From: Pseudomonadota bacterium
GTDB taxonomy: Bacteria > Pseudomonadota > Gammaproteobacteria > Xanthomonadales > Rhodanobacteraceae
Length of the DNA: 64,000 nt
Reading direction: 5' to 3'
Assembly (NCBI GenBank): GCA_021792975.1
Contig: JAJYTR010000001.1
Location: 1 to 64,000, forward strand
The notes under the pieces were generated by a model, which worked only from the letters and a program-made list of their open reading frames with translations, did no database searches and was not told where the DNA came from. Shown one piece after another: positions 12,760-20,315 of this stretch (the stretch's first letter is position 1; every line of letters begins with the position of its first letter). The position numbers were made by a program, and so were the translations under genes.

Positions 12760-13005
12760 GCCCCGCGCGATCGCCGGGCCGGCCGCGGCGACATGGCGCT
12801 TGCGCGCGGGCGAATCGGACCGGCCATGAGGTCGCCATGGCCTCGCGGCGCGGGCGGCGCGGGCTCTATGCCGCAGTCTGACTTGCGCATGAACCGCGCT
12901 CGTGCGAAAACTCCGGGCCGTGCGGGGGTGCCGTGGGGGGCAATTGCGCCCGATGGGTCACGACGCGGGTTCGCACACCGGTCCATTTTCGAGGGGTTGA
13001 AGTCG

Positions 13006-13215
13006 ATGAGCTTCGGTAAGGTCAAGTGGTTCAACGATGCCAAAGGTTTCGGGTTCATATCGCCCGAGGACGGCAGTGAGGATGTGTTCGTGCATTTCTC
13101 GGCGATCACCGCCAAGGGTTTCCGTTCGCTGCAGGAAGGCCAGCGCGTCAGTTACGAGACGGTCAAGGGACCCAAGGGCATGCAGGCGGCCAACGTCACC
13201 GTCGTCAACGGCTGA
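13006..13215 (+). CDS. Cold-shock domain protein (CspA family)
   Basis: A 69-residue single-stranded nucleic acid chaperone made of one cold-shock domain. The start is ATG 13006 ([18 protein letters not shown]), with GAGGGG about nine bases upstream; longer track starts are spurious. RNP1 is KGFGFI and RNP2 is VFVHFSAI, so the binding face is intact. The 246 bp between tRNA-Ser and the start contain no other gene and would form the long 5' leader common for cold-shock mRNAs. A strong stem-loop terminator follows the gene. Confidence 0.95.
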   Translation: MSFGKVKWFNDAKGFGFISPEDGSEDVFVHFSAITAKGFRSLQEGQRVSYETVKGPKGMQAANVTVVNG

Positions 13216-13244
13216 TCGACCGCATTCCCCGCAGTTGCACCACC

Positions 13245-13273
13245 GGAACCCCGCCTGGCGCGGGGTTCTGCTT
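13245..13273 (+). terminator. Rho-independent terminator after the cold-shock gene
   Basis: GAACCCCG, a 7-nt loop and CGGGGTTC form an 8-bp stem at 13246-13268, followed by a T-containing stretch (TGCTTGT). It lies 30 bp after the stop. Confidence 0.75.
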
Positions 13274-13334
13274 GTGATCGGCCGGCATGGGCTGGTGGTG
13301 CGGCACAAGCGCGTGCACGCATTCGGCAACGCGA

Positions 13335-13360
13335 ACGCCCGGCCGCTCGCGGCCGGGCGT
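13335..13360 (-). terminator. Perfect 12-bp inverted repeat downstream of tRNA-Ala, possible terminator
   Basis: ACGCCCGGCCGC and GCGGCCGGGCGT are perfect inverted arms separated by TC. The hairpin lies 7 bp beyond the 3' end of the leftward tRNA-Ala gene, so it probably ends that transcript. No clear T-run follows. Confidence 0.5.
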
Positions 13361-13367
13361 CGGATCG

Positions 13368-13443
<76 letters not shown>

Positions 13444-13540
13444 ACGCAGGGCGCGCAGTGTACGCAGCGGTTCCGGCAGGGTCAACGTGCGGATGCGGAC
13501 CGGATTCGCCGGAAAGACGGCCGCGGCCGCCGCGCGCCGG

Positions 13541-14653
13541 TCATGGCAGCAGCGAGGCGAGCGGACCCGCCAGCAGCGCCTGCCGCCAGCCGCCGGGCTC
13601 GTCCGGCCAGCGGCCGGTCGTGGCGAGCGCCTCCAACGTGCGCCGCGGACACAGCAGTCCCGCCGGCAGATCCAGGCGCCGGGCTTCGGCATCGACGTGG
13701 GCACGCAGGGCGGCGAGCATGCGCTTGTGCGCGCCATCCGGCGCCGCGTCGGGGCGTTGCGTGGCCGCCACGAACCCGGCTTCCGGGGGCCTGTGCAATT
13801 GCCCCAGCAGATCGGCGCGCTGCCGGGCTCGCAATGCGCGCTGGCCACGCGTCCGCACCGCCAGCGCCTCCGCGTCGTCAGGCGGCGAGAAGGCCAGGTC
13901 CAGGCAGTGCTCGTCGTGCAGCAGCCAGCCACGTGGCACATCGAGCAGTCGTGCATTGTGCTCGCGCCAGAGCAGCAGGCTACGCAGCCGGGCCAGCGCC
14001 TCGATGGGCCAGCCCGCGGCGGCGCGCAGACCGCGCTGCGGCTGTTCGTCGATGCGATCGTGCGCGCGTTGCCGCAGCCGGGCGCAGTCCTCCTCGAACC
14101 AGGCGGTGTAGCCGCGCCGCTGCAGCAGTGCATCGAGCGATGCGCGCAGTGCGCCCAGATGGGCCACGTCCTGTTCGGCGTAGGCGAGCTGGGTCGGACT
14201 CAGCGGACGGCGCAGCCAGTCCGAGCGCGTGGCGTCCTTGGGCAGGTCCAGCTTCCGCAGCGAGGCAACCAGCGCCTGATAACCGATTCCGGCACCGAGG
14301 CCGGCGAACGCGGCCGCGAGCTGGGTGTCGTACAGGCGCGGCGGACCGTCGGGCAGTACGCCGCGCAATGCTTCGATGTCTTCGCCCGCGCTGTGCAGGA
14401 TGCAGCGGGCCGTGCCCGAGTCCAGCCACCCCCGCAGCGGCGCGATGGAGCAGGTCAGCGGATCGACCAGGACGATGTCCGCGTCGATGGCCAGCTGGAT
14501 CAGCGCCAGCCGCGGATAGAACGTCGTTTCACGTACGAACTCGGTGTCGATGCCGATGGCGTCCGCAGCGCCCGCGTGTGCGTGCAGCCAGGCCGCCAGC
14601 GTGTCTTCGCGGTCGATCCATCGCGCTGTGCTCACGGGACTCTGCCGGTTCAT
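13541..14653 (-). CDS. rnd: Ribonuclease D
   Basis: 3'-5' exoribonuclease that trims tRNA precursors and other small RNAs. It has 370 residues. The DEDDy exonuclease motifs are visible: IGIDTEF near residue 34 (Exo I), the Asp in RLYDTQLAAAF (Exo II) and LAYAEQDVAHL (Exo III, with the Tyr). The C-terminal half is an HRDC-type helical region (LRSLLLWREHNARLLDVPRGWLL). It follows tRNA-Ala on the same strand and is convergent with the cold-shock gene. The start ATG 14653 is the first in frame after the divergent promoter region shared with the FGE-fold gene. Confidence 0.93.
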   Translation of the reverse strand: MNRQSPVSTARWIDREDTLAAWLHAHAGAADAIGIDTEFVRETTFYPRLALIQLAIDADIVLVDPLTCSIAPLRGWLDSGTARCILHSAGEDIEALRGVLPDGPPRLYDTQLAAAFAGLGAGIGYQALVASLRKLDLPKDATRSDWLRRPLSPTQLAYAEQDVAHLGALRASLDALLQRRGYTAWFEEDCARLRQRAHDRIDEQPQRGLRAAAGWPIEALARLRSLLLWREHNARLLDVPRGWLLHDEHCLDLAFSPPDDAEALAVRTRGQRALRARQRADLLGQLHRPPEAGFVAATQRPDAAPDGAHKRMLAALRAHVDAEARRLDLPAGLLCPRRTLEALATTGRWPDEPGGWRQALLAGPLASLLP

Positions 14654-14729
14654 GCACGGCCATTGCGGGGCGTGGCCGCTTTGCCTAAGGTGGCGCGCAC
14701 CCTATCAGTGTCCGGTGTCCATTGCAGCC

Positions 14730-16655
14730 ATGCCCGCAGAATTCACGCCCACCTGGCAACGCAAGGCCGCCGTGGCGACTGCCGTCGGCGTGCTGCTGCT
14801 GGCGCTGATCTACCGTTTCCTTCCCGGCTGGCTGCTGCTGTCGCCGGCCGATCTGCCGCAGGCAGCGGGTGGCCGCTCCGGTGGCCCCGGGCCGAGTGGA
14901 CTGATGGTGTCCTCCGCGACGCCCGCCAATGCGGGCACCTCGATCTATTCCGAGGGGCCGCCGCTGTCGTTGGCGCCGTTCGCACGGCACCGCGTCGCGC
15001 CCCCTGCGCCTGGCGGCCCACCGCAGGTACAGCAGCTGCTGCGCCGGGCCTGGGCCGCCGAAGCCGAAGACCGCTGGGCCGGCAGTCCCGACAGCGCGGC
15101 GGCGCTGTACCAGCGCGCGCTTGCGCTGGATCCCGGCAACGCGGATGCGCGCCGCGGTCTCGCTTCGCTGGACCACCGGCTGGCTGCCAGCGCGTCCGCT
15201 GCGATCGAGTCCGGTGACAGCCATATGGCGCAGGTGCTGATCAATCTGCTGCGCACGCAGCCCGGCGGGCTCGAGACCAGTGCGCCGCTGCAGGCGCGTC
15301 TGTTTGTGCTGCGGCATGTGCAGCCGCTGCTCACCGCAGCGGCGGAGTCCGGGCGGGAGGGGCACGGCCTCGGCCCCGGTGGCGCCAGTGCGTTGGAGCT
15401 GTATCGCAAGGCGCTGGCGATCGACCCGGGAAACGCGGTCGCCACGCGCGGAATCCAGCGTCTGCAGCGGGCTGTGCTGAGACAGATGGACGCGGCACTC
15501 GCCGCCGACGACTTCGCCCGTGCCGCACGACTGCTGGCGCAGGCGGCATCGGTGGATCCCGCCGGCGGCGCACTGGTCGCGGCGCGCGTGCGCCTCGAGC
15601 AGGCGCGGACTCGGCGCGCGGCCAATTTGGCGCGGCGTGCCACCGCGGCGCTGGTGGCCGGCGCCGCACCGCTGGCGCAGCAATTGGCCGCGCAGGCCCG
15701 GCGCCTGGACGCCTCGGTTCCGCAACTGGCGCGCTACGAGACGCAGCTGCGCGACCGCAGGCTGTACGCCGGCTACCGGCCGGGGCAGCTGTTCGCCGAC
15801 CATTTTCTCGATCGTCCGGGCAGCGCGCCAACCATGACCGTGATTCCGGCCGGCAGCTTCATCATGGGTGCGCGGCCGGGCCAGGGCGGTTACCGCAGCG
15901 ACCAGGCGCCGGCGCACCGCGTGGTGTTCGCCCGCGGTTTCGCGCTTTCACGCAGTGAAATCACCGTGGCGCAGTTCCGCGCGTTCGTGCGTGCCACCGG
16001 TTACGTCACCACCGCCGAACAGCACGGTGGAGCGATGGTCTATGACGACCTCACCGGGCGCCTGCGCGCCGACCCGCGCGCCGACTGGCGCGATGGCTAC
16101 AACGGCCAGCCCGCGGCCGGCGACATGCCGGTGATCAACGTCAGCTGGGCCGATGCCGAGGCCTATTGCGACTGGCTCAGCCGCATGACCGGCAAGGACT
16201 ACACCTTGCCCAGCGAGGCCGAATACGAATACGCCGAACGCGGCGGCACCAGCGGGCCGTACTGGTGGGGGCGCGGCAGCCCGCAGCAGCACGTCGAGAA
16301 TCTGGCCGGTGCGCTCGACCGCGGTCCCAACGGACGCCACTGGGACAACGCCTTCGCCGGCTACGGCGACGGTTACTGGGGGCCGGCGCCGGTGATGAGC
16401 TTCCTGCCCAATCCCTACGGCCTGTTCGACATCGACGGCAACGTGTCGGAATGGACGGCGGACTGCTGGCACGACAACTACATCCGCGCGCCGGCCGACG
16501 GCGCGGCCTGGATCAATCCGGGCTGTCGCAGTCGCGTGGTGCGCGGCGCCTCCTGGGCCAGCACGCCGCAGCAGGCGCTGAGCGCCTGGCGCATGGACAC
16601 GCCAGCGGATCTGGCCGGCGCGCGCATCGGATTCCGCGTCGCGCGCAACCTGTGA
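14730..16655 (+). CDS. Membrane-anchored protein with TPR-like repeats and an FGE-sulfatase (SUMF1) domain
   Basis: The start is taken as ATG 14730, giving 641 residues; upstream codons in the track overlap the rnd promoter region. A single N-terminal membrane segment (AAVATAVGVLLLALIYRFLPGWLLL) is followed by helical repeats with TPR wording (AAALYQRALALDPGNADARRGLASL, then ALELYRKALAIDPGNAVATRGIQRL). From about residue 365 there is a formylglycine-generating-enzyme fold: TVIPAGSFIMG, PVINVSWADAEAYCDWLSRMTGKDYTLPSEAEYEYAERGG, GNVSEWTADCWHDNY, RVVRGASW and GFRVARNL. The two cysteines that real FGE enzymes carry after RGGSW are absent (WASTPQQALSAWRM), so sulfatase activation is unlikely. The domain may bind ligands or proteins in the periplasm. 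No sulfatase gene lies nearby. Confidence 0.85.
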   Translation: MPAEFTPTWQRKAAVATAVGVLLLALIYRFLPGWLLLSPADLPQAAGGRSGGPGPSGLMVSSATPANAGTSIYSEGPPLSLAPFARHRVAPPAPGGPPQVQQLLRRAWAAEAEDRWAGSPDSAAALYQRALALDPGNADARRGLASLDHRLAASASAAIESGDSHMAQVLINLLRTQPGGLETSAPLQARLFVLRHVQPLLTAAAESGREGHGLGPGGASALELYRKALAIDPGNAVATRGIQRLQRAVLRQMDAALAADDFARAARLLAQAASVDPAGGALVAARVRLEQARTRRAANLARRATAALVAGAAPLAQQLAAQARRLDASVPQLARYETQLRDRRLYAGYRPGQLFADHFLDRPGSAPTMTVIPAGSFIMGARPGQGGYRSDQAPAHRVVFARGFALSRSEITVAQFRAFVRATGYVTTAEQHGGAMVYDDLTGRLRADPRADWRDGYNGQPAAGDMPVINVSWADAEAYCDWLSRMTGKDYTLPSEAEYEYAERGGTSGPYWWGRGSPQQHVENLAGALDRGPNGRHWDNAFAGYGDGYWGPAPVMSFLPNPYGLFDIDGNVSEWTADCWHDNYIRAPADGAAWINPGCRSRVVRGASWASTPQQALSAWRMDTPADLAGARIGFRVARNL

Positions 16656-16703
16656 CCGCGGCGCGGTCTGTTATCCTGCTGCGCTTTGCATCGTGTCGCG
16701 TCC

Positions 16704-17835
16704 ATGATCGAAACCAACCCCATCCAGAACCGGATCGACGACCTGCGCCAGCGCACCACCGCGCTGAGGGGGTTTCTTTGACTACGCAGGCAAGCGCGAG
16801 CGCCTCGAGGAAGTGAGCCGCGAGCTGGAGTTGCCCACGGTATGGGACGATCCGGCACGTGCGCAGGAGCTGGGCCGCGAGCGCGCGCGGCTGGTGCAGA
16901 TCGTCGTGGGCCTGGATGCGATCGGCGGCGGTCTGAACGACGCCGCCGAACTGCTCGATCTGGCGATCGCCGACGGCGACGAGGCCTCGGTGCAGGCGGT
17001 GGCCGCCGATGTCGATGTCCTGGCCGCACGCGTGGCCGCGCTGGAGTTCCGGCGCATGTTCGCAGGCCAGATGGACAGCGCCAACGCCTTCGTCGACATC
17101 CAGGCCGGCGCCGGCGGCACCGAGGCGCAGGACTGGGCCGAGATGCTGCTGCGCATGTACCTGCGCTGGGCCGAGTCGCGCGGCTGGAAGACCGAGCTGC
17201 TGGAGGTCAGCGCCGGTGAGGTGGCGGGCATCAAGTCGGCCACCTTCCGCGTCGAGGGCGACTACGCCTACGGCTGGCTGAAGACCGAGACCGGCGTGCA
17301 CCGCCTGGTGCGCAAGTCGCCCTTCGACTCCGACAATCGCCGCCACACCAGCTTCGGCTCGGTGTTCGTCAGCCCCGAGGTGGACGACGACATCGACATC
17401 GAGATCAACCCGGCCGATCTGAAAACCGACGTGTACCGCTCTTCCGGCGCCGGCGGCCAGCACGTCAACAAGACCGAATCGGCGGTGCGCATCACCCACG
17501 TGCCCAGCGGCATCGTGGTGGCTTGCCAGACCGAGCGCAGCCAGCACGCCAACCGCGACCGCGCGATGAAAATGCTGAAGGCGAAGCTGTACGAGATGGA
17601 GCTGCACAAGCGCAACGCCGAGAAAGCGGCGCTGGAAGCCAGCAAGTCCGATATCGGCTGGGGCAGCCAGATCCGCAACTACGTGCTCGACCAGTCGCGC
17701 ATCAAGGATCTGCGCACCGGCATCGAGCGTTCGGACACGCAGAAGGTGCTGGACGGCGATCTGGATGGTTTCGTCGAGGCCAGCCTCAAGGCCGGCCTGG
17801 ACGCCGGCGCCCGCCGCGCCGGTGCGCAAGGGTGA
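16704..17835 (+). CDS. prfB: Peptide chain release factor 2, expressed by programmed +1 frameshift
   Basis: RF2 terminates at UGA and UAA. The ORF track shows only the second part (from 16813). The true start is ATG 16704 ([25 protein letters not shown]). After 25 codons a UGA at 16779-16781 is bypassed by the classical signal AGGGGG-TTT-CTT-TGA-C, and reading continues in +1 as [16 protein letters not shown], giving a product of about 376 residues. The stop-codon anticodon SPF lies in [20 protein letters not shown] and the catalytic GGQ is in [17 protein letters not shown]. Frameshifting gives autoregulation by RF2 level. lysS follows 29 bp later, as in E. coli prfB-lysS. Confidence 0.97.
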
Positions 17836-17864
17836 GCCTGGCCTCGGTTTCCAGCTTCCGGTGA

Positions 17865-19394
17865 ATGCCCATGAACGATGCGATCGAGCCACCCCCCTCC
17901 GGCCCGCAGGATGAAAACAAGCTGATCGCCGAGCGCCGCGAGAAGCTCAAGGTCCTGCGCGCACAGGGCCCGGCCTTTCCCAACGACTTCCGGCCGGACA
18001 CCTTCGCCGGCGACCTCGTCGCCGCGTACGCCGATGTCGAGCGCTGGAGTGCAGAGGCGCTGGCTGCGGAATCGCGCAGCGTGCGCGTCGCCGGCCGCCT
18101 GCTGGCCAAGCGGGTGATGGGCAAGGCCAGCTTCGCGCGGCTGCAGGACGGCAGCGGCGCCATCCAGCTGTACCTGCGCGCCGACCTGGGCGAAACCTAC
18201 GAGGCCTTCAAGGGCTGGGATGTCGGCGACATCGTCGGAGTCGAGGGCACGCTGACGCGCACCAGGACCGGCGAACTGTCGATCGCGGTCGCGGCGATCC
18301 GGCTGCTGGTGAAATCGCTGCGCCCGCTGCCGGACAAATGGCATGGCCTCGCCGATATCGAGCAGCGCTACCGCCAGCGTTACGTGGATCTGATCGTCAC
18401 CCCCGAGGCGCGCCGCGTGTTCGCGCTGCGCTCGCGCGCCATCGGCTTCATCCGCCAGTGGCTGGAAGCCGAACCGCGACGCTTCATGGAAGTGGAGACG
18501 CCGATGATGCACGCCATTCCCGGCGGTGCCGTCGCGAGGCCCTTCGTCACCCACCACAACGTGCTGGACATTGATCTCTACCTGCGTGTGGCGCCCGAGC
18601 TGTACCTCAAGCGCCTGGTGGTAGGCGGCTTCGAGCGCGTGTACGAGATCAACCGCAACTTCCGCAATGAGGGCGTGTCCACCCGGCACAATCCCGAGTT
18701 CACCATGCTCGAGCTGTACCAGGCCTACGCCACCTACCTCGAGGTGATGGACCTCACCGAGGCCATGATCCGCGAGACCGCGCAGGCGGTGCTGGGCCGT
18801 ACCTCCCTGACATGGGAAGGCCGCGGCGTCGACCTCGGCCCGCCGTTCCGGCGCTGGGCGTTGGCCGAAGCGGTGCACCACCACAACCCCGAGATCGCCC
18901 GGACCGAACTGCGCGACGTGGCCGCGCTGCGCCGCCATTGCGGGCGCCTGGGCGTCGCGTTCAAGGAAGACTACGGCTGGGGCAAACTGCTGCTGGAGAT
19001 TTTCGAGAAGACCGTCGAGGCCACGCTGGTGCAACCGACCTTCATCACCCGATATCCGACCGAAGTGTCGCCGCTGGCGCGCGCCAGCGACGCCGACCCC
19101 GAGGTCACCGACCGCTTCGAGCTCTTCATCGGCGGCAAGGAGATCGCCAACGGCTTCTCCGAGCTCAACGACCCCGAGGACCAGGAAGCGCGCTTCCGCG
19201 CCCAGGTCGCGGCCAAGGATGCCGGCGACGACGAGGCCATGTACTTCGATGCCGATTACATCCGCGCACTGGAAGTGGGCCTGCCGCCCGCCGGCGGCCT
19301 GGGCGTCGGCATCGACCGCCTGGTGATGCTGCTGGCCGATGCGCCCTCCATCCGCGACGTGCTGCTGTTTCCTTATATGCGGCCGGAGGGGTGA
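17865..19394 (+). CDS. lysS: Lysine--tRNA ligase (class II)
   Basis: Charges tRNA-Lys. It has 509 residues from ATG 17865; ATG 17871 is an equally possible start. The N-terminal OB fold binds the anticodon ([33 protein letters not shown]). The class II core follows with motif 1 around [22 protein letters not shown], motif 2 [33 protein letters not shown] and motif 3 [32 protein letters not shown]. It forms an operon with prfB. The last codons (MRPEG stop) are part of a 17-bp sequence repeated 139 bp downstream around a palindromic element. Confidence 0.97.
   Translation: MPMNDAIEPPPSGPQDENKLIAERREKLKVLRAQGPAFPNDFRPDTFAGDLVAAYADVERWSAEALAAESRSVRVAGRLLAKRVMGKASFARLQDGSGAIQLYLRADLGETYEAFKGWDVGDIVGVEGTLTRTRTGELSIAVAAIRLLVKSLRPLPDKWHGLADIEQRYRQRYVDLIVTPEARRVFALRSRAIGFIRQWLEAEPRRFMEVETPMMHAIPGGAVARPFVTHHNVLDIDLYLRVAPELYLKRLVVGGFERVYEINRNFRNEGVSTRHNPEFTMLELYQAYATYLEVMDLTEAMIRETAQAVLGRTSLTWEGRGVDLGPPFRRWALAEAVHHHNPEIARTELRDVAALRRHCGRLGVAFKEDYGWGKLLLEIFEKTVEATLVQPTFITRYPTEVSPLARASDADPEVTDRFELFIGGKEIANGFSELNDPEDQEARFRAQVAAKDAGDDEAMYFDADYIRALEVGLPPAGGLGVGIDRLVMLLADAPSIRDVLLFPYMRPEG
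19377..19393 (+). repeat. 17-bp direct repeat, copy 1 (3' end of lysS)
   Basis: ATGCGGCCGGAGGGGTG covers the last lysS codons. The identical 17 bases recur at 19516-19532 (copy 2), so the end of the gene appears duplicated on the far side of the hairpin at 19460-19505. Confidence 0.85.
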
Positions 19395-19459
19395 GGTGAA
19401 CCTCGCCTGGACCATCCCTGGTGGGTGGCGCCGGTCCGGACCTCCCTGTCCGGCCGTTC

Positions 19460-19505
19460 GGCGCTGTGCGCGATGCGCTTCAACGCATCGCGCCGGCACA
19501 GCGCC
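19460..19505. repeat. Long palindromic element downstream of lysS
   Basis: GGCGCTGTGCGCGATGCG, loop CTTCAA and the matching 3' arm form an 18-bp stem with one 4-nt bulge (CGGC, 19494-19497). The 32-nt core 19462-19493 recurs after acnA (30051-30082, opposite strand, same orientation relative to the gene) with three differences. Two of these form a compensatory base-pair swap beside the loop. The rest of the spacer 19395-19570 contains no gene. Confidence 0.8.
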
Positions 19506-19570
19506 TCACCCCTGCATGCGGCCGGAGGGGTGGGCTCCAGAGCCCGCTCCCTGATCGCTGGAGTTTGCCC

Positions 19571-19870
19571 GTGTGGTACGCGATCCTCGGTACCGACAAC
19601 CCCGGCTCGCTGCAGGCGCGACGCGATGCGCGGCCGGCACATCTGGCGCGTCTCGATGCGCTGCGGGAGGCGGGCAGGCTGCTGCTGGCCGGCCCGTTCC
19701 CGGCGATCGACGCCGAGGATCCCGGCCCGGCTGGCTACAGCGGCAGCCTGATTGTGGCCGAGTTCGCGGACCTGGCCGCAGCCCAGGCCTGGGCCGAGGC
19801 CGATCCGTACCGGATGGCGGGGGTCTACCGCGAGGTGCGCGTGCTGCCCTTCCGCAAGACACTGCCATGA
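19571..19870 (+). CDS. YciI-like (YCII domain) protein
   Basis: A 99-residue single-domain protein. The start is GTG 19571 (VWYAILGTDNPGSLQARRDARPAHLARLD), supported by GGAG seven bases upstream and by family alignments that begin with an aromatic-Tyr-Ala strand. The usual ferredoxin-like YCII pattern is present: RPAHLARLDALREAGRLLLAGPFP, SGSLIVAEFADLAAAQAWAEADPYRMAGVYREVRVLPF, with the conserved His and Asp of the putative active site (RPAHL and ADPY). The biochemical role is poorly defined across the family. It sits 13 bp upstream of the bolA-like gene, so the two are probably cotranscribed. Confidence 0.88.
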   Translation: MWYAILGTDNPGSLQARRDARPAHLARLDALREAGRLLLAGPFPAIDAEDPGPAGYSGSLIVAEFADLAAAQAWAEADPYRMAGVYREVRVLPFRKTLP

Positions 19871-19883
19871 ACGGGAAACGGTG

Positions 19884-20156
19884 ATGAGCGTGCCACGTGT
19901 CGAGGCGATCCGTCTGCGGCTGGTCGAGGCGTTCGCGCCGGTCGAACTGGAGGTGATCGACGACAGCCATCGCCACGCCGGCCATGCCGGCGCGCGCGAC
20001 GGTCGCGGGCATTTCCGCGTACGCATCGTCAGCGCGGCCTTCGCCGGCATGGCGCCGCTGGCGCGCCATCGCGCGGTGTATGCCGCCCTGGGCGAGATGA
20101 TGCGCAACGAGATCCACGCCCTGCAGATCGAGGCGTATCCGCCCGGAGCCGCATGA
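19884..20156 (+). CDS. BolA family protein
   Basis: A 90-residue BolA-fold protein. These proteins bind [2Fe-2S] clusters together with monothiol glutaredoxins, and some act as DNA-binding regulators of envelope and stress genes. The start is ATG 19884. The family block is DDSHRHAGHAGARDGRGHFRVRIVSAAFAGMAPLARHRAVYAALGEMMRNEIHALQIEA, in which the histidine pair and the RHRAVYAAL helix are typical. It is a canonical BolA rather than IbaG by its SH-x-H-AGHAG pattern, though that distinction is tentative. It forms a pair with the YciI-like gene. Confidence 0.9.
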   Translation: MSVPRVEAIRLRLVEAFAPVELEVIDDSHRHAGHAGARDGRGHFRVRIVSAAFAGMAPLARHRAVYAALGEMMRNEIHALQIEAYPPGAA

Positions 20157-20178
20157 ATCGCTTTTATCCTCAAAATAA

Positions 20179-20192
20179 TTGATTGAAATCAA
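20179..20192. promoter_or_regulatory. Perfect FNR/ANR-type box (TTGAT-N4-ATCAA)
   Basis: TTGAT-TGAA-ATCAA matches the FNR/CRP-family oxygen-regulator consensus exactly and lies in an unusually AT-rich patch (20165-20230) between bolA and smc. Only smc is oriented to be controlled by it. Overlap with a possible -35 (TTGATT) and TATTAT (20203-20208) would fit repression. Confidence 0.6.
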
Positions 20193-20235
20193 TAAGTTTT
20201 AATATTATCTTCAAGTGTTTCGGAGATTATTCGCG

Positions 20236-20265
20236 TTGCGCCGCGCCCCCGCCATTGGCTACAGT
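20236..20265 (+). promoter_or_regulatory. Candidate sigma-70 promoter for smc
   Basis: TTGCGC (20236-20241), an 18-bp spacer and TACAGT (20260-20265) lie about 50 bp before the smc ATG. A second weaker candidate is in the AT-rich patch upstream. Confidence 0.45.
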
Positions 20266-20315
20266 CGCACGCTTGGCCGCAGGGGAGCGCGGCGCCTCCG
20301 CAGCCCACTGTCCGC

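Noticed and set aside
16704-16781. Internal stop in prfB as evidence of a pseudogene
   Set aside because: The surrounding AGGGGG...CTTTGAC is the standard programmed frameshift signal of RF2 genes.
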